Below, piece by piece: positions 25,200 through 33,727 of a DNA stretch of 64,000 nt. Each line of letters opens with the position of its first letter. The first letter of the stretch is position 1. Made by a program: the position numbers and the translations under genes. Below the pieces are notes generated by a model. The model was given only the letters and a program-made list of their open reading frames with translations. It did not search any database and was not told the DNA's origin. The stretch is from Myxococcota bacterium. GTDB taxonomy: Bacteria; Myxococcota; UBA727; JAHDBA01. The stretch lies in assembly GCA_020630615.1 (NCBI GenBank), contig JAHDBA010000002.1, positions 125,112-189,111 on the forward strand, in the 5' to 3' direction.

Positions 25200-26672
25200 A
25201 TGGGTATCATTGCTTTTGTTCTTCTTTTGGGCGCTTTGGTCTTTATTCATGAGCTCGGGCATTTTGCAGTTGCAAAATGGTGCGGTGTTCGTGTTCTAAC
25301 CTTCTCGATCGGCTTTGGGCCACGCTTATTCGGCTTTAAGCGAGGTGATACCGATTATCGCATCTCTGCAATTCCACTCGGTGGATACGTTCGGATGTAC
25401 GGAGATAATTTTGAAGAGGTGGTGCCAGAAGACCAAAAGCGCTTCTCATTTTTGTTTCAAAGCTATTTTAGAAAATCAGCAATTGCTTTTGCGGGCCCCC
25501 TCGCAAATTTTATTTTGCCTTTGTTTATTTTCACACTTCTTTTTGTGGGCCGGCATGAGGTTCAAAAAGCCAAGCTTGGAACAATCTTTCGAGGCAGTCC
25601 GGCGGACCAAGCAGGTCTTCAGGTTGGTGATGAGGTAATTGCCATTGACGGTGAGCCCATGGCTACTTTTAATGACTTGCACGAAAAAGTTTCGTCATCA
25701 CCTAACACAAATCTTACATTTAAGCTTAGGCGTGGTGAAGAAGAGCTTGCGCTTCCGGTCTATGTTGAGGTGGTGCAACCGATTAAAGAGTTTCAACAAG
25801 AAAAGGTTACGGGGCGTATCGGTGTCATGCCAGGGCATCTCGCCAGCGAAGCTCAAAGTGTCGATGGCTTGGTTTGTGATTCAAAACTTCGAAAGGTGAA
25901 TGTTAAAGAACCTATTCAAATGCCCTATCGATGCGAACTCTTACTAAAACAAGTTCAAGAAGAGGGTGGATACAAAGAAGTTGCTGAAACAAAAACAATC
26001 ATGGAGAAGAGCGTTGCCTCAAAACTTGGTTTAAGCGTGGGTGATATTGTATTGACATTGGATGGTCGTCGCTTGAGTGCTGCAACGGAGCTCACTTCGA
26101 TGTTGCAAAGTAACATGAACAAAGAGCACACGATGACATGGGTTTCAGAAAAACAAATACGACAGGGTGTTTTTCGAATGGAGAGTCACCCGAAGTGGGG
26201 CTTGGAAGAGATTAAGGTGTTGGGCGCGAGTTTTTCATCAAACTTCAAGCCCGGTGAAATGACGACCATCAATGTGGGTTTGGGAGAAGCCGTGCGCGAG
26301 TCCTTCTCTGCAACATGGTCTCTCTTAAAACGTATGACAAAAGACATGGTGAAGCTTTTCACTTTTCAAGTGAGCCCAAAACAAATGGGTGGTGCGATTA
26401 TGATTTATCAAATTGCAGAAGACTCTTTTCGGGCCGGGTGGAAACCTTTTCTCGATCGCATGGCATTGATCTCTGTCTCACTTGGTATCATCAATCTTGT
26501 ACCTGTCCCTGCGCTCGATGGTGGTCATCTTCTTCTCTTTACGATTGAAGCGATTACACGAAAACCTTTATCGATTCGAACTCGAAAGGTGGCTACGATT
26601 ATTGGGTTTGTCTTTTTGTTAGGGTTGATGGTTCTCGCATTTACCAACGACCTCATTCGACTTTTTCAATAG
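25200..26672 (+). CDS. rseP: RseP-type site-2 intramembrane zinc protease
   Basis: This M50 protease cleaves transmembrane anti-sigma factors and remnant signal peptides in the inner membrane. The zinc motif HELGH is at residues 17-21 in the first helix, the third ligand is in LVPVPALDGGH near residue 430, and several membrane helices flank both (ALVFIHE, PLANFILPLFIFTLLF, TIIGFVFLLGLMV). One clear PDZ domain lies in the loop (RGSPADQAGLQVGDEVIAID) and a second PDZ-like region follows (SVASKLGLSVGDIVLTLDG). At 490 residues it is slightly longer than the E. coli enzyme (450). No dxr/bamA/uppS neighbours are present. Confidence 0.97.
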   Translation: MGIIAFVLLLGALVFIHELGHFAVAKWCGVRVLTFSIGFGPRLFGFKRGDTDYRISAIPLGGYVRMYGDNFEEVVPEDQKRFSFLFQSYFRKSAIAFAGPLANFILPLFIFTLLFVGRHEVQKAKLGTIFRGSPADQAGLQVGDEVIAIDGEPMATFNDLHEKVSSSPNTNLTFKLRRGEEELALPVYVEVVQPIKEFQQEKVTGRIGVMPGHLASEAQSVDGLVCDSKLRKVNVKEPIQMPYRCELLLKQVQEEGGYKEVAETKTIMEKSVASKLGLSVGDIVLTLDGRRLSAATELTSMLQSNMNKEHTMTWVSEKQIRQGVFRMESHPKWGLEEIKVLGASFSSNFKPGEMTTINVGLGEAVRESFSATWSLLKRMTKDMVKLFTFQVSPKQMGGAIMIYQIAEDSFRAGWKPFLDRMALISVSLGIINLVPVPALDGGHLLLFTIEAITRKPLSIRTRKVATIIGFVFLLGLMVLAFTNDLIRLFQ

Positions 26673-26726
26673 AATATAATTTTTCCAAAAGCTGTCGTTG
26701 AGAAGCAACACATGAAAGCTACGATC

Positions 26727-26744
26727 ATCGTCGTAGACGACGAT
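26727..26744. repeat. Palindrome in the rseP-CAP intergenic region
   Basis: ATCGTCGT and ACGACGAT are exact reverse complements around two bases. The palindrome is 70 bases before the CAP-domain gene start. It could be an operator; no T-run follows. Confidence 0.4.
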
Positions 26745-26814
26745 CGACCGATGCCAATTCTTCGCCAAAATAGTGATAGTGATCAAGTCACCGATACATT
26801 TTTTGGGGGAGAAG

Positions 26815-27894
26815 ATGACACGATCAAATGCAAAAACAACGATAACACGATGGATACGCGCAACATTCACTGGTTCACTTCTCTTGATTGCGATCGCATG
26901 TGGGGAAATAGACGACACCAATATTGTCGGGCAACGAAGTGCCTACTCAAATCAACTCCAGCCTGCAGGCAGCGCTCAAGCTGTACAGCACCATTCCGAA
27001 GCATCTGCAGCGGAAAACACACACGGAGTCGCGCGTGCTGAAGATGTAGATCGGATTGAGGGAATAACATTTCAAGACTCGCAAAATACAAGCATAAACG
27101 ATACTTCAGGTTTCAATACTTCGGATAAAATAAGAGCCTTGCTTGAGTACCTTGCTGCACTTCAAGCGAGTGCTGCAGCGAACGCTACAGAAGAAAGTAT
27201 AGAAGAAGAAAGCGAAGAGACTGTAGACGATGAAACGGATCCAGAAGATGCTTCAGAGGAAGCATCGGGTGTGAGTGTTACTGTGAACGGCAATACAGAT
27301 TCCACAAATATTAGCGTTGTGGTGGAAGATGACGAAGCCGACACACCAACGGAAACCCCAGCCTCGAACACGAATGAGAATATCCCTGCAGAAGAGCACT
27401 TTGAGTTGATACCTGGTTGGTCAAGTGTTGAAAGTGAGGTCCTTGCGCGAGTGAACGAATTGCGAGCGAGTGGAACTTGGTGTCGAGAGCAAGCTGGGGT
27501 TCCAATGTCTCCACACGGACCCGTGATTGATGTTTGGCATCCGCCGGTTGCTCCACTTCAAGCGTTCACCCCTCTTCGCCATGTTGCAAAAGCGCATTCT
27601 CAAGACATGGCAGAGCGAGACTACTTTGCGCATAACACTCCTGAAGGTGTGACCCCTTTCCAACGCATTCAGAATGCTGGAATCTCATATGAACAAGCAG
27701 GCGAAAACCTGAATGCACATTGGCCGTTTATGAGTGTTGACAATGCGATAAACGGTTGGCTCGACTCAACTCAAGGGCATTGCGGCGCAATGATGCACCC
27801 TGGTTTCACGCATACGGGAGTTGGTTACCATAGTGATGACGGGGAAAAGCACTACTTCGGCCAACTCTTTGCCAAGAACCCAAGCTTAGACTAA
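26815..27894 (+). CDS. CAP/SCP-domain lipoprotein
   Basis: The 359-residue lipoprotein has the signal LLLIAIACGE and a long acidic, Glu/Thr/Asp-rich linker (residues about 100-200). The C-terminal CAP domain of 150 residues carries the usual signatures: HSQDMAERDYFAHNTPEG, AGENLNAHW, and TQGHCGAMMHPGFTHTGVG. The conserved His and Glu positions (KAHSQDM, GENLN, QGHCG) are present. ATG 26815 has GGGGGAG upstream; an earlier in-frame ATG at 26773 would precede the signal. CAP proteins in bacteria are secreted and of unclear biochemical role. A hairpin terminator follows. Confidence 0.92.
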   Translation: MTRSNAKTTITRWIRATFTGSLLLIAIACGEIDDTNIVGQRSAYSNQLQPAGSAQAVQHHSEASAAENTHGVARAEDVDRIEGITFQDSQNTSINDTSGFNTSDKIRALLEYLAALQASAAANATEESIEEESEETVDDETDPEDASEEASGVSVTVNGNTDSTNISVVVEDDEADTPTETPASNTNENIPAEEHFELIPGWSSVESEVLARVNELRASGTWCREQAGVPMSPHGPVIDVWHPPVAPLQAFTPLRHVAKAHSQDMAERDYFAHNTPEGVTPFQRIQNAGISYEQAGENLNAHWPFMSVDNAINGWLDSTQGHCGAMMHPGFTHTGVGYHSDDGEKHYFGQLFAKNPSLD

Positions 27895-27915
27895 GCGGTA
27901 AACGCCAAAATAGAG

Positions 27916-27947
27916 AAGACTCAGCTATAAATGTTGAGTCTTTTTTT
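27916..27947 (+). terminator. Rho-independent terminator behind the CAP gene
   Basis: AAGACTCA and TGAGTCTT form an exact 8-bp stem around an 11-base loop, followed by further T residues (nine T from the arm on). Confidence 0.85.
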
Positions 27948-28525
27948 ATGAAGAAGTAAAACAACACCAAGACAACTACACTCTGAAACCATTGTTCTCT
28001 TCACTTCAATAAATGGTTCCAGTGCAAGTCGAAGTTCACTTCTTATCTTTGAAATGGCAATCCCGAATCTCTTGGGTGCCAGTGACCCCAATATTTCCGA
28101 GGATGCGCTTAACGTTGCAGTTTTAAGGTCGGCTTTTTAGACAGTATCGTAACTCTTGTCGCAACGGATACTAACGCTATGCGCCACTGGGATGACTTGT
28201 GACGGTTGTCATCGTATCGCCGAGAACAAACTCCTGGGCAGTGGCCTAACACGGCCGAATGATATGGGCTTTGTCCATGTTGACTTTGGTATCGACACTT
28301 TTGTGACTGAAGTCACACGTGCGACCAGTGATGTTTTTCTTCCCAAGCGACGCGAAGTACTTCGCGAAACAATCTACTGTGCAGGAAATTCAGCAATGGT
28401 TGTTGCCGGGAAGAACTCGACAGGTAGAGATGCGAATGTACCGAAGCGAGGAACGAATGGGTTTCCACGAGGAAGGTTTAAACCTCATGAATCCCAAAAC
28501 CTTAGTGTTGAGAGTATATCAAGAA
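27948..28525. other. Gene-poor gap of about 580 bases, possible gene remnants
   Basis: No convincing complete gene is seen here between two terminators. One frame reads MAIPNLLGASDPNISEDALN (ATG 28054) and stops at 28138-28140. The same frame, after another stop, reopens with CATGMTCDGCHRIAENKL, which superficially looks like a metal-binding HMA motif. Another frame starting at 28319 reads a protein-like stretch (WLLPGRTRQVEMRMYRSEER) but runs through the ahcY terminator. The pattern of short protein-like pieces in several frames suggests a decayed gene. It could equally be chance. Confidence 0.4.
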
Positions 28526-28550
28526 AAACCCGCCAAGTCATGGCGGGTTT
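28526..28550 (-). terminator. Rho-independent terminator behind ahcY
   Basis: AAACCCGCCA and TGGCGGGTTT form a perfect 10-bp stem with a 5-base loop. Read on the minus strand the stem is followed by TTCTT after the T-rich arm. It lies 25 bases beyond the ahcY stop. Confidence 0.88.
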
Positions 28551-28574
28551 CTTTGTCGATTGTTTAAGTTGAAC

Positions 28575-29930
28575 TTAGTAACGGTAATGCTCAGGTTTGT
28601 ATGGGCCTGCAACCGGTACACCGAGATAGTCCGCCTGCTTTTGCGTTAGCGTTGTCAGCTTGGCACCCACTTTTTCCAGATGGAGCCGTGCCACTTTTTC
28701 GTCAAGGTGCTTTGGTAGAACATAAACCTTGCCGCTTTCGTAGATCTTTGTTCCATTCTTCGCATCTTCCCAAAGCGCGATTTGTGCCAAGGTTTGATTC
28801 GTGAAGGAGTTGCTCATCACAAAGCTTGGGTGACCGGTAGCACAACCAAGGTTAACCAAGCGACCTCGTGCAAGTACGATAATGCGTTTGCCATCCGGGA
28901 AGATAAAGTGATCGACTTGAGGTTTGATGTTTTCCTCGGTGATATCTTTATTGTTTTCCAACCACGCCATTTCAATTTCAGAGTCAAAGTGACCGATATT
29001 GCAAACGATTGCTTCATCTTTCATTGCGGTCATATGGGCGCCGGTAATAACACTCGCGCAACCTGTCGCAGTACAGAAAATATCACCGATTGAAGCTGCC
29101 TCGTCCATGGTTGTGACTTCAAAGCCATCCATCGCAGCTTGAAGAGCGCAGATGGGGTCCACTTCCGTGACCATCACACGTGCTCCAAGACCTCGAGCAG
29201 AATAGGCTGTTCCTTTACCGACATCACCAAAGCCACAGACAACAACAACCTTGCCGGCAATCATGACATCCGTAGCGCGTTTCACAGCATCGACAAAAGA
29301 CTCTCGACAACCGTAAAGGTTATCAAATTTGGATTTCGTCACAGAGTCATTTACATTGATTGCAGGGCACTTGAGTGAACCGTCTTTCATCATGTCGTAA
29401 AGACGATGTACCCCAGTGGTTGTTTCTTCTGAAAGACCAAGGATTTTATCCTCACCCTCAAAAAGCTCAGGATGATTTTCATGAATATAGATCGTTAGAT
29501 CTCCACCATCGTCCAAAATCAAGTTTGGCGCTTTGCCACCTTTGAATGCAAAGATTTGACGTTGAATGCATGCCTCATACTCTTCTTCTGTTTCGCCTTT
29601 CCACGCAAAAACCGGTGTCCCAGTTTTCGCAATCGCGGCAGCGGCATGATCTTGTGTTGAGTAGATATTGCATGAAGTCCAAGTGACTTCAGCACCAAGG
29701 TCAACGAGAGTCTCGATGAGTACCGCAGTTTGGATCGTCATATGTAGACAACCCGCAATGCGCGCACCTTTCAGTGGTTCTTGACCTTGATACTCTTCGC
29801 GTAGTGCCATGAGTCCTGGCATTTCTTTTTCAGCGATCGAGATTTCTTTACGACCGAAATCCGCAAGGTTGATATCTGCAACATGGTAGTTCCAGGTTCC
29901 ATCGTTAACGTTGTTTTGGTTTTCACTCAT
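28575..29930 (-). CDS. ahcY: S-adenosylhomocysteine hydrolase
   Basis: AhcY splits S-adenosylhomocysteine into adenosine and homocysteine, removing the product inhibitor of methyltransferases. Motifs are [14 protein letters not shown] near the start, [15 protein letters not shown], the NAD loop [29 protein letters not shown], and the C-terminal [11 protein letters not shown] chose ATG 29930 ([10 protein letters not shown]) because GAAGG lies seven bases upstream and it gives the family's usual N-terminus. A longer frame starts at 30011 or 30017, adding a Thr/Pro/Asn-rich leader. The ArsR-methyltransferase gene lies just upstream and a terminator follows, so the two form an operon. Confidence 0.97.
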   Translation of the reverse strand: MSENQNNVNDGTWNYHVADINLADFGRKEISIAEKEMPGLMALREEYQGQEPLKGARIAGCLHMTIQTAVLIETLVDLGAEVTWTSCNIYSTQDHAAAAIAKTGTPVFAWKGETEEEYEACIQRQIFAFKGGKAPNLILDDGGDLTIYIHENHPELFEGEDKILGLSEETTTGVHRLYDMMKDGSLKCPAINVNDSVTKSKFDNLYGCRESFVDAVKRATDVMIAGKVVVVCGFGDVGKGTAYSARGLGARVMVTEVDPICALQAAMDGFEVTTMDEAASIGDIFCTATGCASVITGAHMTAMKDEAIVCNIGHFDSEIEMAWLENNKDITEENIKPQVDHFIFPDGKRIIVLARGRLVNLGCATGHPSFVMSNSFTNQTLAQIALWEDAKNGTKIYESGKVYVLPKHLDEKVARLHLEKVGAKLTTLTQKQADYLGVPVAGPYKPEHYRY

Positions 29931-30038
29931 CGGTGTGCCTTCGCTCTTTGTTTTTAGGGTATTGGTAAATGTTTCTGGTGTATTGCTTTGGGTTGTTGGG
30001 CTTGGGTTCATTCTCATTCCTTTTGTTGACGTTGAGTT

Positions 30039-30965
30039 TCACACTTTATGTGCGACAAAATAGTTCCATTTGAGGTTGGCATCTTCATCGAAGCCACATT
30101 CGGTACTCGGTATTTCTTCACTTGCGATGGATTCAAAACCTTGATGTTTTAACATTCCGAGTATTGCCTTTTCATCAAAGCCCAACCACAGATCACCCTT
30201 CGAGCGCATCGATTCATTTTTATGTTCCACATAATCGATAACCATAATCCGCCCACCAGGTTTCAAATATTGATAGACTTGGCGTAGCAACTCTTCTGGC
30301 TTGGTGACATGGTGTAGAACCCGACTCAGATATATTAAATCGGCACCGCCATGTTTATGAATTTGCTCTTTAACACTAATATCTGAAAGTTTCAGGTTAT
30401 ACGTTTCTACATTGTCGAGACCCAAATTGAGCATTCGTTGTGAACATCTACGTATTTGATCTGCATTCAGGTCAATAGCGATAACATTTTGATAAAGAGT
30501 CGCGAGTATGCGTGTTGCAAGCCCTTCTCCGCATCCGACATCAATAGCCAACTCTGGGCGACCGAGAATTTCTTGGAAGGGTCGAAGATGGGCTCCTAAG
30601 AGTGGTAGGTCGACAGGAGATTGGGTGGGAGCTCCATTCTCCTGATCGCGCAACGCTAATGTGGAATGGAGCCTTTCAAAGTGTTGATGAAGTATGCAGA
30701 GGCGTCGTCCCTCATTCAGAGCGTCTCGAACGACCACATCGTTTAGAGTTTGTGTCTTCAGGCTGACCCAAGTCGAATTCCCGCGACGCTCACTGTGTAA
30801 GAGTCCTCGTTCAAAGAGCTCTTTTGTTCGTTTGCTGGCTTGCGATTGTGAAATCGTCAAAATTGATGCGATTTCACTAATTTGCAGTTCGTGCTCAGAA
30901 ACCAGTGCGATTAGCGCCAATCGCGTTGGGTCCGAGAGAGTTTTATATAAGGTTGCACGACTCAT
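30039..30965 (-). CDS. ArsR-type regulator fused to SAM-dependent methyltransferase
   Basis: The 308-residue protein has an N-terminal winged helix: LYKTLSDPTRLALIALVSEHELQISEI, then SQSQASKRTKELFERGLL, of the ArsR/SmtB class without the cysteine metal box. From about residue 110 a class-I methyltransferase follows: motif I AIDVGCGEGLATRIL, then VIAIDLNADQIRRC, ADLIYLSRVLHHV and LKPGGRIMVIDYV. Proteins of this architecture are known near methionine/SAM cycle genes. Directly upstream of ahcY, it is likely a SAM- or SAH-responsive repressor. That is inference from context. It is divergent from the first SRPBCC gene, with inverted repeats in the gap. Confidence 0.92.
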   Translation of the reverse strand: MSRATLYKTLSDPTRLALIALVSEHELQISEIASILTISQSQASKRTKELFERGLLHSERRGNSTWVSLKTQTLNDVVVRDALNEGRRLCILHQHFERLHSTLALRDQENGAPTQSPVDLPLLGAHLRPFQEILGRPELAIDVGCGEGLATRILATLYQNVIAIDLNADQIRRCSQRMLNLGLDNVETYNLKLSDISVKEQIHKHGGADLIYLSRVLHHVTKPEELLRQVYQYLKPGGRIMVIDYVEHKNESMRSKGDLWLGFDEKAILGMLKHQGFESIASEEIPSTECGFDEDANLKWNYFVAHKV

Positions 30966-30970
30966 ATGAA

Positions 30971-31014
30971 CAATATATTCCTATTTTCGAATATTGGCAA
31001 CAATACGTATGTTG
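30971..31014. promoter_or_regulatory. Candidate operator of the ArsR-methyltransferase
   Basis: Two inverted repeats lie between the divergent start codons. CAATAT (30971-30976) pairs with ATATTG (30991-30996). CAACA-A-TACGTA-TGTTG (30998-31014) is a palindrome with one extra base. ArsR-family regulators bind AT-rich inverted repeats close to their own start. No footprint or comparison supports it beyond symmetry and position. Confidence 0.45.
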
Positions 31015-31053
31015 GTCCTGTATTTATTCTTTCATCCTTCTACATTAAAGTTC

Positions 31054-31713
31054 ATGAATGCATTTTTACGTACTTTCGTTGTTTTGCTCATCACTCTTAT
31101 TGGTTTTGGGCTCAAGCCAAGTATGGCAGCGACCTTAGGTTCCGGGGTTGAAACCTATGATGAAAGGTTGCCGACCATTAAGCTGAGCTTAGAAGATCGG
31201 GTTGCCCTGAAAAAGGGTGGCCAAATCACAAAGTACTTTCGCATGGGTAAAGATGGTATCGATCGGAAACTATCCATAATGGATGTTCCAGGCTCGACCA
31301 AAGAAGTCATGGCGATCATCCGGAATTTCCCTCTTTATACGAAGTATATTCCAGAGGTTAAGGAAGCCGTACCCTATAACGATCGCGGCAATACGGTTGG
31401 TTCTCGATTTGCCCTCGCCAAACTTGGATATCAAGCAACGTACCATAACATGCATCATTTCTCTGCCTCCGGTTTAGAAATGACCTTTAAGCTTGATGAG
31501 AGTCAAAAGAATGAAATGGACTATGTTGTTGGTTTTTGGAAGTTAGAGCCGCTCGGTGAGAACTCTCAAAAAACCAGGATTACCTACTCCATTACGATGA
31601 AAACAAGCACATGGGTTCCAGGTTTTATTCGGAACATGCTTCGTGATAAGGCAGTAAAGAATGGGCCTCAGTGGGTCAAAAAGGCGATTAAAGATCGTCA
31701 CTCGCCAAAATAG
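31054..31713 (+). CDS. Secreted SRPBCC (START/polyketide-cyclase-like) protein, first of a pair
   Basis: The 219-residue product from ATG 31054 has a signal peptide (FLRTFVVLLITLIGFGLK, cleavage after PSMA). The mature part fits the SRPBCC helix-grip fold: VPGSTKEVMAIIRNFPLYTKYIP, then GSRFALAKLGYQATYHN, VVGFWKLEPLGE, TRITYSITM, and the C-terminal helix VPGFIRNMLRDKAVK. An ATG at 30994 would precede the signal. The following gene encodes a relative with the same C-terminal VPGFIKNMM. The fold binds lipids or other hydrophobic ligands; the ligand here is unknown. Confidence 0.85.
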   Translation: MNAFLRTFVVLLITLIGFGLKPSMAATLGSGVETYDERLPTIKLSLEDRVALKKGGQITKYFRMGKDGIDRKLSIMDVPGSTKEVMAIIRNFPLYTKYIPEVKEAVPYNDRGNTVGSRFALAKLGYQATYHNMHHFSASGLEMTFKLDESQKNEMDYVVGFWKLEPLGENSQKTRITYSITMKTSTWVPGFIRNMLRDKAVKNGPQWVKKAIKDRHSPK

Positions 31714-31764
31714 TAATCGTAATGCTATAAATTTTGAGTCAACTTTACACTTTGAGGACAAACT

Positions 31765-32397
31765 ATGTTTTTTCGATTCTCGATTCTTTGCGCAAGTCTA
31801 CTTTTTTCAATTTCAGCACTCGCTGGCGAGGCTCACCCACATCAAGGGGTGCTCAAGAAATATTCAGGAAAACCAAGCTTACCTAAAATCTCAGAACAAG
31901 ATGAATTGACCTTGAATTCTGGAAAAGCAGTTCATAAAGTCGTGCGAAAGGTTGCTGGCGGAGATCGCGGCGTTGCAATTCAAGATATCGCAGCCCCGAC
32001 TAAAACAGTTTGGCGCCATATCACCAATATGAATCGCTACTCGAAAATTATTTCGTCAGCAAAAGAATGTGAGGTTTATGAAAAAGGCAATGGCCACATT
32101 AAAGCGCGATTTAAGGTGGGTAAGCTTGGGTTCTACAAAGAATATTTCATTGATCACAAATACGTGCCTTCGAAAAATTACATGACATGGCATTTGGATT
32201 ACTCAAAAAAGAGCGAGATTGATGATTCCGTTGGTTTTTGGGTCGTGGAACCCCATCCCACTAAAGAAAACTACACTCGACTATACTATTCGGTAACATT
32301 TCGTTTGAACGGTGTTCCGGGTTTCATCAAGAACATGATGCAAAAGAAAGGCCTTCGAGAGGCAACCGAATGGGTGAAGCGCGAATCTGAAAAATAA
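31765..32397 (+). CDS. Secreted SRPBCC protein, second of a pair
   Basis: The 210-residue product has a signal peptide (ILCASLLFSISALA, then GEA). The SRPBCC core is DIAAPTKTVWRHITNMNRYSK, KARFKVGKLGFYKEYFIDH, DDSVGFWVVEPHP, TRLYYSVTFRLNG and VPGFIKNMMQKKGLRE. It matches the upstream protein segment by segment. The ATG has GAGG nine bases upstream. The 51-base gap suggests a shared transcript. Confidence 0.87.
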   Translation: MFFRFSILCASLLFSISALAGEAHPHQGVLKKYSGKPSLPKISEQDELTLNSGKAVHKVVRKVAGGDRGVAIQDIAAPTKTVWRHITNMNRYSKIISSAKECEVYEKGNGHIKARFKVGKLGFYKEYFIDHKYVPSKNYMTWHLDYSKKSEIDDSVGFWVVEPHPTKENYTRLYYSVTFRLNGVPGFIKNMMQKKGLREATEWVKRESEK

Positions 32398-32513
32398 GAT
32401 AGGGAACCCAGGCATGTGTGTTGGATGAGTCGATAGAGAACTCGATGCTACCCAGACTCTTATAATTGTGGTAGACAGAGGGCGTGAATGACTTTTTAAT
32501 CCGAGGTTTGGTA

Positions 32514-33326
32514 ATGCTGTTACAACGCGTCGTTGATCTTTTTTTTCGTGGCTTAGACTTTGCAGATCTTGTTAGAGAACGTGTGTTTGGACAAGACGAT
32601 GTTGATCGTAAATTTGATGACCGAAACATAGAGGCTACAAACCTAAAAGACTCAGTAAGTTCGAACAATTCGAAACCAACATCAACCTCTACTTTTATCG
32701 CTGGCGCAAAACCTCTGGGTGTCACAAAAGTGAGCAAAGCGGGGAACCAAGACCAGAAAAATTCAGATATCGTCACGCCCTCGAAGAGTGATGCGATAAC
32801 AACCAAGAAAGTATCGAAAAAGGCGGCGGTCCAAAAGTCGAAGACGGACCCAGCAGCGCAGAAAAAAAACACGCAGAAAAAATCAAAAACAGCAAAATCG
32901 CCAGAGAAAGCTACTGCTGAATCAAAAGGCTCCCCCAAAAAGAAGTCAAAAGCTTCTCGAAAAGGCTCTGTAGATCGCAGTGCACGAGAGTTAAAGAGTG
33001 AAACTGCCGAACAACTTGTTCTCTACTGGAAAGGATTGAATCGGGAGCTGAGCTCAACAGACCTTGTATGTGACGGCAAAGCCGGACTTGGGCGAGTTTT
33101 ATGGGTCTTGGCGCTTGCTGAAGAAGCATTGGGAACAGGTATTACCACAAAAGATATGGCGGTGTGCTTAAATCAACTTGTAGATTTGGATTTATTCCCA
33201 ACCAATTTGACCCGTACATTACGAGAGCACAGCGAAGATTTTAAGGAAGTGGGCAAAGAGGGCCGATCCAAACTTTTTGCATTGAGTGCAAAAGGCAAAA
33301 AAAAGGCTTCAAAGCTTTTCTTGTAG
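32514..33326 (+). CDS. Protein with long Lys/Ser-rich linker and C-terminal helical domain, unknown
   Basis: The 270-residue protein begins MLLQRVVDLFFRGLDFADLV, then has about 130 residues of Lys/Ser/Ala-rich, histone-H1-like low complexity (KKAAVQKSKTDPAAQKKNTQ). A folded-looking C-terminal region of about 100 residues follows (LGRVLWVLALAEEALGTGI, LREHSEDFKEVGKEG, LFALSAKGKKKASKLFL). The last motif ending in LSAKG resembles a winged-helix end, but this is weak. ATG 32514 has GAGG seven bases upstream; GTG 32484 is the alternative. The basic tail suggests nucleic-acid binding, as inference only. It precedes the PilZ gene by 37 bases. Confidence 0.7.
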   Translation: MLLQRVVDLFFRGLDFADLVRERVFGQDDVDRKFDDRNIEATNLKDSVSSNNSKPTSTSTFIAGAKPLGVTKVSKAGNQDQKNSDIVTPSKSDAITTKKVSKKAAVQKSKTDPAAQKKNTQKKSKTAKSPEKATAESKGSPKKKSKASRKGSVDRSARELKSETAEQLVLYWKGLNRELSSTDLVCDGKAGLGRVLWVLALAEEALGTGITTKDMAVCLNQLVDLDLFPTNLTRTLREHSEDFKEVGKEGRSKLFALSAKGKKKASKLFL

Positions 33327-33363
33327 GCCAAACTTGATGTAAACGTAGAAGAAAGGGGGCACC

Positions 33364-33717
33364 ATGCTTACACCTCGCGCGCCACGTTATTCGATTTCCT
33401 TTCAGATTATCTATGATGATCGAGAGGGTTACATGTCCGGACGAGTTGTCGATATCTCAGAAACTGGAATGTTTATCGAAACGGTGATGCCTTTGAAACC
33501 CGGCACACGCGTACGACTATCACCTCTCTTGGATGATTCTCATGATACAGGTATTTTTGAACTTGAGGGTGAAGTCGTTCGGAAGAATGAGTATGATATG
33601 GATCGCTACTTTGATCGTACTCCTGGAATGGGAGTGCGTTTTATCAACGTGAGTGAAGAGGACTTAGAGCAAATTAGAGAGCTTCTATCTGTCTCAGGTG
33701 TTGAAGGTAAAGCTTAG
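33364..33717 (+). CDS. PilZ-domain protein
   Basis: This 117-residue single-domain PilZ protein likely binds cyclic di-GMP. The N-terminal RxxxR-like motif reads PRAPRYSI, and the second motif is VVDISETGMFIE (D/N-x-S-x-x-G). The barrel ends with GMGVRFINVSEEDLEQI. The first motif has shorter Arg spacing than the usual RxxxR, so c-di-GMP binding should be considered likely but not certain. The ATG follows GGGGGCACC. It is convergent with the M23 peptidase gene. Confidence 0.9.
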   Translation: MLTPRAPRYSISFQIIYDDREGYMSGRVVDISETGMFIETVMPLKPGTRVRLSPLLDDSHDTGIFELEGEVVRKNEYDMDRYFDRTPGMGVRFINVSEEDLEQIRELLSVSGVEGKA

Positions 33718-33727
33718 TTAAAACTGA

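Noticed and set aside
26712-27041. Frame beginning MKATIIVVDDDRPMPILRQ, like a response-regulator start
   Set aside because: The resemblance ends after about 12 residues and the frame lies mainly across the CAP lipoprotein gene in another frame.
28156-28572. TTG-started frame with a GMTCDGC motif resembling a heavy-metal-associated domain
   Set aside because: The rest of the frame has no HMA fold pattern, it has no Shine-Dalgarno, and it runs through the ahcY terminator.
29931-30038. SAH or SAM riboswitch ahead of ahcY
   Set aside because: The leader is A/C-rich with no stable stems and no match to the conserved SAH riboswitch core that I know; it may simply be the coding leader of a longer AhcY.
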